DNA of 64,000 bases from Cercis canadensis. Its lineage: Eukaryota; Streptophyta; Magnoliopsida; Fabales; Fabaceae. Both the position numbers and the translations under genes were made by a program. Below, in pieces: positions 12,326-22,530 of this stretch; within the stretch, counting starts at the first letter, position 1, and each line of letters starts with the position of its first letter. The DNA lies in NCBI GenBank assembly GCA_003255065.1, contig QAOA01006727.1:97750-161749 (forward strand), in the 5' to 3' direction. The notes beneath the pieces were generated by a model, which was given only the letters and a program-made list of their open reading frames with translations, did no database searches and was not told where the DNA came from.

Positions 12326-13926
12326 CTAGTTGAAATACTTCTTGAGGTTCACTACATTCCATGCTTAGGAGACTTATTTTCTGTCTAGGTTTTTGAGTTT
12401 ATATGCTCATTTACCAAGTTAGTGCTAACTTTCCTTCTAACATTGTCTTGTTGCCAATAGTTACTCTTTTGAGTGCAACTTCACCTTCTTCAAATTCCCT
12501 TGCTCTTACTTGAGAATTGAAATATTTAGCAATTCGTTGTTTTTGTGCGGTAATCCGAATTGAAGCTATCCTTTGCTTTTCTTCTCGTAAATCTAGGGTT
12601 GCTAACATGTTTGAGCAATTATTGTCTGCTTTGAAGTGCTCACTTCTCAAACTTGGCTCCCCAACCTTTACCGCGATCACTACTTCTTCTCTGTAGGTGA
12701 GCTTGTTCGGGGACTCACCTATTGCAGATTGAGAAGTAGTCTGATAGGCCCAAGAGACCTGGCACAATTTGTCAACCCAATATTTTTTAGCTTTGTCCAA
12801 CCTTTTCTTAAGTCCTTGAAGCAATATTTGATTTGCTGCTTCTACTTGACTGTTGGCATGTGGATGTTCCACAGAGGTGTAATGCACCTGGATTCGTAGA
12901 TTGGCAGATAGGGTTCGAAAACCCTTATCTACAAATTGAGTTCCTTTATTGACCATTATTGAGAACAATATACTGAAACTGAAAGAGATATATGTTAAAA
13001 TTCATAGAATTCTTATGAAAAGCGTGATGTTCATATATGTTTAGGCTTCAGTTTTAAACATGCAATCAATTGCTTGCCCTAAAATATTTTCAGCCTACTT
13101 AGTAGTGATGTTTGCTAATGATACTGCTTTGACCCATTTAGTAAAATACTCTATACCGACTATTAGGAACTTCCTTTGTCCTGTTTCAGATAAGTATCAT
13201 TGGCATTTATCACATTTTTTAACAAAGTTATTTGAATCTATACGCAAGATCAGCCAGTAGTATCCTGCACAGAGGATTTTTTTTTTTGTGAGTGATCACG
13301 CTCCTATGTGATTGCTCCAAATTCCTTCATGTACTTCCCTCATCACATATTTCACTTCTTCTTCATATAAACATTTTAACATGGGCATGGAGAACCCTTT
13401 ATTATACAATCGCCTAACTTCTAGGTAGTACTTGCTTGCCATTCTTGTCTATTTCTTTGCCTTATTCTTATTTTGGGTAACTTGCTTGAGTTGAGGTATT
13501 TAAGTATGGGCATCATCCACGATCCTTCTACCCTATTAAACATCATTATCTTCTCCTCAATGCTAGGTGTTGCCCTTGTTTCTTGGATTACCATCTTGTT
13601 GTTTCTGACTTTCCTACAACTGGCCAATTTGGAGAGTAGGTTTGCCCTTACATTATTTTCTCTTAGAATGTGCTCCACCTGAAAGTGGCTGAACTGAGCA
13701 ATCAAATTTTTGACTAAATTTAAGTATATGATCATCATTTTGTCTCTGGCATGATATTCTCCTTCGACTTGACTTATGATTAATTGCGAATCACTTAAAA
13801 CTCGTATCCTATCTATCCCCATTTCCTTTGCCAACTGTAGTTTGGCTATTAGTGCTTCATAAAGCCAAACTTTAGTACTTGTTCCACCTTGATGCCCTGA
13901 GGACCTTCCAGTATTATTCCTGCTAT
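12326..13926 (-). pseudogene. Gypsy pol remnant: RNase H and integrase (putative parent of the array)
   Basis: Read on the minus strand. At 13926-13430 is an RNase H domain with EALIAKLQLAKEMG, the D-S-Q-L-I motif and REN..LLSKLAS, followed by the usual SWMMPILKYL linker. The integrase zinc finger follows: H-E-G-I-W-S-N-H near 13300 and KCDKCQ near 13190. Then comes the core, with a recognisable IEYFTKWVKA stretch near 13150, a decayed DNGTQF at about 12945, and the catalytic E in SQVEAANQ. The C-terminal domain reaches to 12411, and pol ends near 12326. Stops and frame changes occur throughout 12966-13420, and the RNase H start is in another frame. Only sequence below 12965 is shared with the array. 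The RNase H is cut at 13926 by an LTR-like sequence; its N-terminal part is absent. Tat-type lineage is inferred from the linker and the C-terminal motifs. Confidence 0.8.
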
Positions 13927-14609
13927 TGTGCGAAAAGTAAATGCAAGTGCATGTTATCGTTAACAAGTAATAAAGAGTAAGTGAGCTATCATCCCACAAG
14001 AATTGATTGCTATTAAGTACCAAACTTGAGTTAATCCTAATTTTATCTAAATGACCGATAATTAAGATAAGTGAGAAATAAAATGAAAGCAAGTAAAAAT
14101 CAAGATTAAACTATAGAAATAAAGCCTAGGGTTTCCGATTTTACCATAACTAATCTGAATTGACTTCCTTATCTCATTAATCTAGAATTATCTTTTTAGT
14201 TAATAGTCAAGATTCCCCAATCTTTCACTAGCCTCTCCCAAGGTCTAATGAAAACATTCCTAATTGCTAATCATCTATATTCCTATGTGAATTAAAACAA
14301 CTAGAAATTCATTAAGTTCTATGGATCTCATGTAGTGACTACACATACCATAGAGGTATATTGCTATCTCACGTGTAATCTATGGCATTCATCCGCTAGA
14401 CACATAAATCTCCTCTTGGTCTCTTTATGAACCCAACATCTAATTAGTGATAAGTTAATTAGAAGCATTAAGCACATATATGAACACTCAATCAGAGAAA
14501 AGAATTCATAGATTAATTCAATAGAAGAAATTTAAAACATCATAGCTAGGCTACACTGTAGCCCTAGAAAAGGAATTTAGTTCATACTTAAAGCAATAAA
14601 CATCCTAGC
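13927..14609. mobile_element. LTR-like sequence, left part (split by a later insertion)
   Basis: It starts TGTGCGAAAAGTAAATGCAA directly inside an RNase H domain, and its right part ends GTTGCACA at 20307. It therefore has the TG...CA and inverted TGTGC/GCACA ends of an LTR of about 1.0 kb once the inserted element is removed. Read on the minus strand, its end resembles the 'GTGGGAT..TAGCTCACTTACT' tail of many plant LTRs. No PBS or target duplication is visible, so a solo or truncated LTR is inferred. Confidence 0.55.
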
Positions 14610-15360
14610 TGATGAGAATCATGGGAGTACTCAAATGGACCCAAGTGAGACATGGAAAGAAAAGAAGATGCAAGCGGCTTTTGGAGGGTTGTTTGAGAAG
14701 TTTGGAGCTCAAGGATCAAGCCTAGAAGCAAGGAATTAAGAAACGAAGGTTGTGTGCTTGATTCGGGAGTTAGAAGATTGAACCTGTGAAAATGGGCAAA
14801 GCCGGAGCGCCCTTAGGCAGGGGCTAGTCGCCCCAGTGCTTGGACCATTTTCCTCTCCCTGCGTTTTTTCTCTTTTCCCCTAAATGGGCTCCGAATTTAG
14901 GATTTTTAGGCCCATTTTTATCCTAATTAAAACATACATTATTTTCCTCTTTTAGTATTGGACTTGTATTAGGATTTTGGGTTTTGGAGTTGGGCTAGGC
15001 CTTTTTGCCCATTTGGGGTAATTAGGTTAGTTTACTTTAAAGGGAGACCATGCCCCTTATGATGGTCAGATTTGATATTATTCAAAAATTGAAGTTGAGA
15101 GGTTTCTCCTTCCTGGTTCTCTTGAGAATTCTTAGAACTTATCTAGAATCCTAGGTTCTTGTGGCATTCTCCTTGGCTTATTACTCTCCTCATCCCCATC
15201 TAGAATGTGTCATCATTTTTTCTATACCTTTGGTTCTCACCTCCATGAGTGATGGGCCAAGATTCTTTAATTTGTGTTTTCTAAAATCTCGAACTTGATT
15301 GGACGATTCTAGGGTGATTGAATCTATACCATTCGGGACAAACCCTAGAGGTTCACATCA
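14610..15360 (+). repeat. 5' LTR of the 14610-19980 element
   Basis: Begins TGATGAGAATCATGGG and ends GGTTCACATCA. It aligns along its whole length with 19222-19980, with scattered substitutions and short indels; by eye roughly one difference per ten bases, so the insertion is not recent. Confidence 0.9.
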
Positions 15361-15362
15361 TT

Positions 15363-15374
15363 TGGTTTTAGAGC
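15363..15374 (+). promoter_or_regulatory. Primer-binding site, initiator tRNA-Met type
   Basis: TGGTTTTAGAGC follows the 5' LTR after two bases. It matches the plant tRNA-iMet PBS consensus TGGTATCAGAGC at 10 of 12 positions. This fixes the element's orientation. Confidence 0.75.
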
Positions 15375-16346
15375 TCGTGATTCTAATCGAAGTTCGATTA
15401 TCCATTTTCATTTTTGAAATTTTTTAATTTTTGTTTTCCTATTTTTCTTGTTATTCTAGTGTTGTTCTTCATAGTTTCTTCTTGTTCTTGCTTTTGATTT
15501 GCTGAAAAAAATTTATGGGCAACTTTTCCATTAATTTCCTTTGTGTCTTGATAACTGCCCTTAAGGTGGTGTTTAGGTGTTTTTCATTTCCAATTTTTGT
15601 GATTTTTTCATGCTAAATGCAATTTTTGGGCTATTGAGCTTCCTAAATCATCAATTGAACTTGTATGGAGCATGATTAAAATCATAGTACAAAAAAAAAT
15701 TATAGGCAAGTATGAACACTCAAAGTGTTCTTGAGAAAATTACCAAGAAATTCGTATACAAAAAAATTTATGGATTAGTGCAAAAATAGTGAAATCAAGT
15801 GCCCTTTAAGTTGTTTCATGCTTCATAACATAGTCTTGAGTTGAGATAGTTTCAATTTTGCTCAAATTGTGTTTGAATTTGTTGGATTAACTTGAATTTG
15901 TGAAAATTCTGTTGCCTATTGCTTTAATTCTCAAGTGCTTTGTAAGTCAAATTTCTTCTTGTTTGTGAATCCTAATTCGGTATTGAATTCCTTTGTTTAT
16001 TCATTTTTTTCAATTTCCTTGCTATTGTTCTGTTGTTCTGTTTTTGTGCTTGAATTGATATTGTGTATCCTTGAATACCTTTGTGTTGTGCCACACTTTC
16101 CTTTCTAGTGGTGATTGATTTGCTTTGAAGTTTGTCACAAGAGGCTATGCTCTTGGTTTGTCCAATTAGTTCAATAAAGAACTAAAGAAAGAAAATTAAG
16201 AGTGGAAAAAGGCAAGAGTGTGAGATCATTAGAGAGTAAGAGCAACTAGTGAGTCAAACATGAGTGTGAGTGACAACATTAAGTGCAAACACATGAGGGA
16301 GTGTGTGAGGTTTTCTTTTGTTAACATCTTTTTAGGTTTTACAGCC
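15375..16346 (+). other. 5' leader of the gypsy element
   Basis: T-rich sequence without an open frame between PBS and gag. This is the expected untranslated leader; no further structure was recognised. Confidence 0.6.
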
Positions 16347-16447
16347 ATGGATAGAGGAAGTGAAGTGGGAGACCAAGCATTCATGCTTCGTGCCATGCGA
16401 CAACAATTTGATCGCATGAACATAAGGTTTGATGAGATGCATGACAT
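16347..16447 (+). pseudogene. gag N-terminal fragment
   Basis: The ATG at 16347 opens MDRGSEVGDQAF followed by RAMRQQFDRMNIRFDEM, the short amphipathic start typical of chromovirus gag. It is cut after HDI by the hAT-like insertion. The same piece appears again at 16607-16707 because of the N-flanked duplication at 16589; the two differ by a base or two. The gag resumes at 18027. Confidence 0.7.
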
Positions 16448-16588
16448 TAGGGGTGTAAGCCAAACTAGCCAAATTGAACCGAACCGAAGGGAAATTGAAC
16501 CATATAGAAGGGGACGGTCTGGTACTCGATTACTGTAGCTGAAAAACCGAGGGGGTCTGTTTGGTTCTCGGTTTCAGTGAAAAAAAAA

Positions 16589-16589
16589 N
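16589..16589. other. Single-N join, 259-bp flanking overlap
   Basis: 16330-16588 is repeated as 16590-16848, including gag and the hAT-like left end. Confidence 0.9.
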
Positions 16590-16707
16590 TTTTAGGTTTT
16601 ACAGCCATGGATAGAGGAAGTGAAGTGGGAGACCAAGCATTCATGCTTTGTGCCATGCGACAACAATTTGATCGCATGAACATAAGGTTTGATGAGATGC
16701 ATGACAT

Positions 16708-16877
16708 TAGGGGTGTAAGCCAAACTAGCCAAACCGAACCGAACCGAAGGGAAATTGAACCATATAGAAGGGGACGGTCTGGTACTCGATTACTATAGCT
16801 GAAAAACCGAGGGGGTCTGTTTGGTTCTCGGTTTCAGTGAAAAAAAAACCGAGGCTAAAACTAACCAAACTGACTCC

Positions 16878-16929
<52 letters not shown>

Positions 16930-18026
16930 TGTATTTTTATATATAAAATTATACTTCTTCAAAACTACGCTGTTTTGATTGGGAGTTAATAAAAAATTTC
17001 CTACACCCTAATTTTCTTCTGCAATCCCAATCTACTCTCCCTGTGAACTCTTCCATCATTCCACCACATATAGACAACACAAGGATAAGCTCAACAGAGA
17101 GCAAAAGAGAAGAAAAATAAGAAAGAGGAGAATAGAGGAGAGGATTCGAGAAGAGAGTGAGCTTAGAGAGAAGAGAGGGAAGCAAGAGAGAAAAAGAAGG
17201 AGACCGAGATAGCCTCCAAGGACAAGACAAGTTGCTTCAAAAGAGTTCGCTTCTTTACCCACACTGCTGAGCAACTTTGACCTTTATATGTTTCAGCTGG
17301 TTCTGATGTTCCTTCTCCTCGTTCAAGCTCATATTTCTCAATGTCTGTTATCCTTTGCTATCTTTTTCTTTTTTTTCCTTCTTTGTGTGTGTGTGTTTTG
17401 ATTTGAAGACTGAGTTTTTCAATTTGAAACCTAACTTTTTTATTCATCTATGCTACATGAGGGAGGGGCAAAGCTGATTTTGGTTGTTTATTTTTTATTT
17501 GTTTATAATTTAATTAATTTTTTTGGGAAGTTGGAGAAGAAGTTTTAGTCATTTGTGCTCCAGTCCCTTATAATATTAAGGGTGAAAACCAAGAATTTTA
17601 AAGTAGTTCACATGGACTTGTCTCATAGAGGCTTTTACCTAGGTTCTGTCATTCTTGGAAGGTGGTGCTAGGTGGGATTTTAGGCTTTTAACTGTTGTGT
17701 GAGATGAGCATAGAGTTCAAGGACAAATGAATGAAGTGTTACTTTCTTTTTTACTTTCCTTCTTTTTTTTTTAAAAGAAAAAACCTTTTTGCCTAAAGGA
17801 CGAAATGGTGTTATGCCAAATGAAATGCAAGTCAATATAGAAGAAGAAAATAAGAGCATTAAAGACAAATGAAAAATTGACTAACCGAACCGAACCAAAC
17901 TGAGTTTGGCTGGTTCGGTTTGGTTTGGTTTGGTTTTACTCTCAAAATTTAGAAACCGAACCGAACCAATATGGTTTGGTCAGTTTGGGGTGTAAACCAG
18001 ACTAAATTGGATCGATTACACCCTTA
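16708..18026. mobile_element. Non-autonomous hAT-like DNA transposon
   Basis: It begins TAGGGGTGTAAGCC and ends GATTACACCCTTA, whose reverse complement is TAAGGGTGTAATC; these are short inverted ends of the hAT type. It is bordered by CATGACAT (16700-16707) and CATGACTT (18027-18034), an 8-bp target duplication with one change. Subterminal CCGAACCGAA and TTCGGTTTGG motifs are repeated at both ends, as in many plant hAT elements. An (AT)n tract fills 16880-16931. No transposase is recognisable in about 1.3 kb. An earlier-looking left end at 16448 is the N-flanked duplicate of the same border. Confidence 0.75.
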
Positions 18027-18874
18027 CATGACTTGATGGAGGAGGAAGGAGGGCAATACTTGCTCATGTGGATCGTGACCTAAGTGGCATAAAAATGAAG
18101 ATCTCATCTTTTCAAGACTTCCACACTAGGTGCCAAGTCAACGGGAAGGTATGTAGCATGATTATTGATAGAGGTAGTTGTCTCAATATTGCTAGCACTA
18201 CCTTAGTTGATAAGCTGAATTTGCCTACCTTAAAGCATCCTAGACCCTATAAATTGCAATGGCTAAATGAATGTGGGGAGATTAAGGTAACTAAGAAAGT
18301 ATTAGTTTCATTTGCTATTAGTAGATATAAGGATGAAATTCTTTGTGATGTTGTACCAATGCATGAGAGACATATACTTTTAGGAAGGCATTGGCAATTT
18401 GGTAGGCGTGTGACCCATGATGGGTACACAAATAAATACTCTTTTACTTTGAACAAACAACCTATTACTCTTATAACTTTGATTCCTAAGCAATTACTTG
18501 ATGATCAAGAGCAACTTCAAAAGAGGAGTGAAACAAGAAAAGAGGATGAGAGCTCAAAAGACAAAATGTTTAAGAGCTTGAAGGAAGAGAGTGCAAAAGA
18601 GGTCGAGAGCCCAAGTGAAGTGAACTTGAGTGCAACAGAGGCCAAGAGCCCAAGTGAAGTGAACATGTGTGCAAAAGAGGCCGATAGCCCAAGAGGAGAG
18701 AAAAAGAATGAGAAAGGCGAGGAAAAAGAGATCCTTGAACGAAAAGAGGAACAACAATTGAGTGTATATGGAAAAGAAAGTGAGCTTATTTCTCTTAGCA
18801 CTAACAAACTTGATCTTTCTTTGCCTAGTGTTGTTATACCTCTTTTTCAGGACATTAGAGATGCTTCCCAATAG
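18027..18874 (+). pseudogene. gag remnant fused to aspartic protease
   Basis: After the hAT-like insertion the frame gives a gag piece (DRDLSGIKMKISSFQ) joined directly to the retropepsin-like domain beginning FHTRCQVNGKVC, so gag core and zinc knuckle are deleted. The protease shows MIIDRGSCLN, where the catalytic D-T/S/G-G motif has become D-R-G, then RPYKLQWLN, VVPMHERHILLGRHWQF and HDGYTNKYSF. A Lys/Glu-rich linker with repeated SPSEVN-type units follows from about residue 160. The changed active-site glycine suggests an inactive enzyme. Open frame 18068-18874 (268 codons). Confidence 0.85.
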
Positions 18875-19068
18875 CAAATTAATTTCATTGGAGTCGTATT
18901 GAAGCAAGAAGGACAACCTCTTGCATGCTTCATTAAGAAGCTAAGTGGAGCTACCCTGAATGACCCTACATACTACAAGAAAATGTATTCTTTGATCAGG
19001 GAATTGGAGACGTGGCAACACTACCTTCTTCCCAAGGAGTTTGTGAGAGTGGTCTTCGAACTGGGAGC
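18875..19068 (+). pseudogene. RT/RNase H scrap
   Basis: The frame continues past the stop at 18872 into [20 protein letters not shown], then [19 protein letters not shown] and PKEFV. This is the start of the RNase H-proximal region of gypsy pol. RT itself is missing between this point and the protease. Confidence 0.75.
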
Positions 19069-19082
19069 TTGGGTGTAGGAGG

Positions 19083-19221
19083 TGGCGAGAATCAATAACA
19101 ATGCTCACAAGTTGGAGCTACCTAGTGAATATGATTTAAATGCCAATTATAATGTAACTAATTGTTCTCCCATTGATGTAGGTGAAGATTCGAGGATGAA
19201 TCTTTTCGAAGAAAGGGGGAA
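19083..19221 (+). pseudogene. Integrase C-terminal scrap and polypurine tract
   Basis: ARINNNAHKLELPSEYDLNA, then CSPIDVGEDSRMNLFEERGN is the end of a chromovirus-type integrase, directly joined to the RNase H scrap by deletion. It is followed by the purine tract AAGAAAGGGGGAA (19209-19221) that abuts the 3' LTR and would prime plus-strand synthesis. Confidence 0.75.
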
Positions 19222-19980
19222 TAATGAGAATCATAGAAGCACTCAAAAGGACCCAAGTGAGCCAGTCAAGCAAAGAAGATGCAAGCGGCTTTTGGAGGGT
19301 TGTGTGAGAAGTTTGTGGCCCAAGGATCAAGCCTAGATGCAAGGAATGAAGAAAGAAAGGTTGTGTGCTTGATTTAGTAGTTAGAAGACTCAAACGGTGA
19401 AAATTGGCAGAGTCGGAGCACCCCAGCACCTAACATAGGGTGCCCTAGGGCTTGGACCATTTTCCTCTCCGCACATTTTTTCTCTTTTCGCCTAAATGGG
19501 CTCCAAATTTAGGACTTTTAGGCGCATTTTTATTCTAATTAAAATTTATATTATTTTCCTCTCTTAGCATTTGATTGTATTAGGGTTTTGGGTTTTGGAC
19601 TTGGGCTTGGGCTAGGCCTTTTTACCCATTTAGGTTAATTAGGTTAGTTTACTTTAAAGGGAGACCATACCCTTTGTGATGGTCAGATTTGATATTATTT
19701 AGAAATTAAAGTTGAGAGGCTTCTCCTTCTTGGTTCTCTTGAGAACTCTTAGAACTTATCAAGAACCCTAGGTTCTTGTGACGTTCTCCCCAGCTTATCA
19801 CTCTCCCCCTCATCCCCATCTAGAGTGTGGCACCTTTTTTTTTATATACCTTTGGTTCTCACCTCTATAGGTGATGGGTCAGGTTCTTTAATTTGTGTTT
19901 TTTGAAATCTTGAACTTGATTGGCGATTCTTGGGCAATTGAATCTTTACTATTTGGGACAAACCCTAAAGCTTCGCATCA
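19222..19980 (+). repeat. 3' LTR of the 14610-19980 element
   Basis: Begins TAATGAGAATCATAGAAG (second base changed from the TGATGAG of the 5' copy) and ends GCTTCGCATCA, immediately before the CTAGC duplication. Confidence 0.9.
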
Positions 19981-19985
19981 CTAGC

Positions 19986-20307
19986 AATAAATCTAAACAT
20001 AAGTAAAGAAAAGATGAAGAAGAATAACTAGTATGGAATATGAATCTGTTGCCATCTCCTCCTTCGCACCTTGCTCTTCTCTCCTTCAATTCTCTACTTG
20101 TGGAAACTAATTAGGAACTCTAATCTAGTCCTAAAAACTCTTATTTATAGTTTTTAAGAATTCTAATTACATTAGGAAATGTTTTGGGGTTCAAAACCTA
20201 CAAGAAGTAGGAAAATTGGACAAAATCACGTACAAGGCAGATTCTGGGCATCTAGGCCCAGAGCCTAGGCCTCCAACTCACTGAAATCTGTATGGGATAG
20301 TTGCACA
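19986..20307. mobile_element. LTR-like sequence, right part
   Basis: Continuation of 13927-14609 after the inserted element; ends GGATAGTTGCACA. No homologue of the RNase H flank seen at 13926 follows it, so the right border of the original insertion is lost. Confidence 0.5.
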
Positions 20308-20308
20308 C

Positions 20309-20635
20309 TGATGAGAATCAAAGCAAGACTACCCTAAGCAACCCTTTGTATATTTGTGGAGGTCCGGTCACCCGAGCTTGAGCCAAGAGGATGTAAGAGA
20401 GCTTGAATGGCTTCATAGCAGAGGTGTGGACCCAAAACACAAGCCAATAAGCAAGGAATGAGGAACGGAGGATGGTGTGCTCAACTGAGGCATTGGAAGG
20501 GTTTTATGGTGAAGAAGGGCAGCAAGGATGTGCCCCAACGCCCTCGAAATGGCACCCCAGCGCCCTTAGGCAAAACATAAGTGCCCCAGCGCCTAGGCCC
20601 TTTTTCCTCAGTGTGCATTTTGGTTCTATTTTTTT
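20309..20635 (+). repeat. Truncated LTR, distant relative of the 14610 LTR
   Basis: Starts TGATGAGAATCAAAGCAAGA and keeps the same order of landmarks as the 14610 LTR (GCAAGGAATGAGG, AGCGCCCTTAGGC, CCCAGCGCC..CCTTTTTCCTC). It breaks off at GGTTCTATTTTTTT, where unrelated sequence shared with 55712 begins. Confidence 0.6.
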
Positions 20636-21694
20636 TTTCTCTGTTCAATTTTCATTTTTGTTGCACTACACACATCATACACAAAATATATATTTGTTAC
20701 AATTTGCCTATCTTTTACATGGATAGAGACTAATATATATATATTCAAACCGAAGCACCAGAGAAAGAGAGAATCCTTTTCTCTTTGCCAACAAATTTGA
20801 TTCTGAGTCCAAGTAATTCCACCAAGTCCACCATTAACCCCCTTTAGAGAGAGAAATTTTTGTTTTTGAGAAAGAGAGAATTAGAGAGAGAACGAGAGAT
20901 TCAGGGAGATTAAAGAGAATTAAATTTCCAAAAAGCTGAGGTAGAAAGTAAAATTTCTTACCTTAATCACTTTTGTTGTGAAATAAAGCCAATATCCATG
21001 GCTATCCTGGAATAAGGGTGGCATTTCCAGTGCTCAGTTCAGTGAAGATGAAGGGATGGGTTCTGCCTTTTACTCTTGCTTTTTAGTTTCTATGCCTCNG
21101 ATAGAGACTAATATATATATATTCAAACCGAAGCAACAGAGAAAGAGAGAATCCTTTTCTCTTTGCCAACAAATTTGATTCTGAGTCCAAGTAATTCCAC
21201 CAAGTCCACCATTAACCCCCTTTAGAGAGAGAAATTTTTGTTTTTGAGAAAGAGAGAATTAGAGAGAGAACGAGAGATTCAAGGAGATTAAAGAGAATTA
21301 AATTTCCAAAAAGCTGAGGTAGAAAGTAAAATTTCTTACCTTAATCACTTTTGTTGTGAAATAAAGCCAATATCCATGGCTATCCTGGAATAAGGGTGGC
21401 ATTTCCAGTGCTCAGTTCAGTGAAGATGAAGGGATGGGTTCTGCCTTTTACTCTTGCTTTTTAGTTTCTATGCCTCTTTATTCTTTTTGTCTTTTACTTG
21501 CTTTCTCTATATTAGCACTATTCCCGTAGCCTTCTCTTACTTGCCTATCACATTTTCTTTTTCTTTTTTACTTTTGCATTGATTTGAGTTTTGACTAAAG
21601 CCTATTTGATATTGGGCTGATTTGTCTTTTCTCCTTAATTTATTTCTTTTGCTTACTAAATAGTGGTGTTGGTCCATTAGTGCCCATTTCCTCT
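20636..21694 (+). repeat. Dispersed LTR-like segment shared with 55712-56425
   Basis: From TCTGTTCAATTTTCATTTTT to CCATTAGTGCCCATTTCC this matches 55712-56425 in the same orientation. It includes a GAGAGAGA-rich part and AGTGAAGATGAAGGGATGGG. Such a purine-rich stretch looks like an LTR U5/R or leader region (inference). It is overstated in length by the N at 21099, which repeats 20722-21098 as 21100-21476. At about 21694 it joins a chromovirus integrase fragment. Confidence 0.6.
21099..21099. other. Single-N join, 377-bp flanking overlap
   Basis: 20722-21098 is repeated as 21100-21476 with about two differences. Confidence 0.9.
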
Positions 21695-22400
21695 ATTTGG
21701 GTTCTGACCTTAGCATGTAATTGCTTCACATATTCTGCTCTCTTTTTCCCATCCAAACTAACCCCTTTATGCAATGGTAGATCCAACAAATCAAGTGGAG
21801 TTAAAGGATTAAAACCATAGGCAATTTCAAAAGGAGACATCCTAGTGGTATAATGCACTGCCCTATTGTATGAAAACTCCACATGTGGAAGACAATCTTC
21901 CCAAGCCCTTAAATTTTTATGAATGATGGTTCTCAACAAGGTGGACAATGTTCGATTGGTTACTTCCGTTTGCCCATCCGTTTGTGGGTGGCAAGTGGTG
22001 GAATACAACAATTTAGTGCCCAGTTTAGTCCATAGAGTTCTCCAAAAATGACTAAAGAATTTAGTGTCTCTATCAGAAACTATACTCCTTGGCATGCCAT
22101 GTAACCTTACCAAATTTTGGAAGAACAAATTAGCAATGTAAGTGGCATCATTAGTCTTTTTACATACAACAAAATGAGCCATTTTGAAAAATCTATCAAC
22201 TATCACAAAAATAGAACCATGCCCATGCTTGGTTCTTGGCAACCCTAGAATAAAATCTATGGAAAGGTCTATCCAAGGTGCCTCGGGTACAGGCAGGGAA
22301 GTATAAAGCCCATGAGGTTTTGTGGAAGATTTAGCATGTTTACATGTTATGCACCTAGCACAAATAGCTTCTACTTCCTTTTTCATGCGTGGCCAAAAAA
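21695..22400 (-). pseudogene. Chromovirus-type integrase core fragment (copy A)
   Basis: An integrase core lacking both its own N-terminal finger and C-terminal domain. Read on the minus strand it has [12 protein letters not shown] (CxxC end of the zinc finger), [15 protein letters not shown] with the first catalytic [12 protein letters not shown] with the second D, and [13 protein letters not shown] with the E. It ends in [18 protein letters not shown]. All three catalytic residues are present. The open frame (21640-22611) extends upstream through leader, PBS and part of an LTR, so the ORF is a chance fusion. Copy B is at 26977-27682. Confidence 0.9.
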
Positions 22401-22530
22401 ATGGCCTAAACCGTAAAAAGAACACAAACACACACACAAGTAGGGTGAATAAGGGGAAGTTAAAAGTCAATTTTACTACTAATAATATTGATTCAAAACT
22501 AGAGTGATCCCCGGCAACAACACCAAAATT
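22401..22530 (-). other. Leader and PBS following LTR copy A
   Basis: The PBS is at 22509-22525 (minus strand TGGTGTTGTTGCCGGGG), a tRNA-Asp-type site with two changes from TGGCGCCGTTGCCGGGG. About 100 bp of leader with a (GT)n stretch follows before the abrupt join to integrase. Confidence 0.7.

Larger units (their letters stand above)
1..12965 (-). repeat. Tandem array of ~950-bp units derived from a gypsy integrase 3' end
   Basis: A recurrent landmark reading about CATGCTCTGGGGACTTCTTT lies at 761, 1540, 2625, 3590, 4554, 5510, 6460, 7411, 8381, 9332 (and 9547), 10496, 11419 and 12360. Spacing is 923-970 bp except for one shortened and one lengthened unit. Each unit, read on the minus strand, holds the last catalytic part and C-terminal domain of a Ty3/gypsy integrase, a pol stop 34 bp below the landmark, then about 370 bp of AT-rich 3' untranslated sequence, and then re-enters integrase at the conserved DNGTQF motif. 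The array runs off the left edge of the window. On the right it joins non-amplified integrase sequence at about 12965. Units at 1506-4202 are much more alike than those near the right end, suggesting recent growth on the left. Amplification by unequal crossing-over is inferred. No unit has its own LTR. Confidence 0.9.
14610..19980 (+). mobile_element. Internally deleted Ty3/gypsy element with 5-bp TSD
   Basis: Two LTRs in the same orientation (14610-15360 and 19222-19980) flank a PBS, gag and protease pieces, scraps of RNase H and integrase, and a PPT. The five bases on each side are CTAGC (14605-14609 and 19981-19985), a perfect target-site duplication, so both borders are certain. RT and most of integrase are missing, so the element could move only with help from others. 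Its protein pieces (PR, RT-side YFSEKL-like block, INT C-terminal DLSPFDVG-like block) resemble chromoviruses (inference). The span is lengthened by about 260 bp by an N-flanked duplication (16330-16588 and 16590-16848) and by a nested hAT-like insertion. Confidence 0.9.

Noticed and set aside
1-12965. CRISPR-like or centromeric satellite interpretation of the array
   Set aside because: The unit is too long and partly coding, with no short repeat-spacer pattern; a centromeric role cannot be argued from sequence alone.
16880-16931. (AT)n tract (and that at 55821) as a regulatory element or origin
   Set aside because: Simple microsatellites inside a transposon and an LTR; no supporting signal.
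13921-20312. Target duplication for the TGTGC...GCACA LTR
   Set aside because: Flanks are GCTAT and CTGAT, which do not match; the right border is probably replaced by another LTR.
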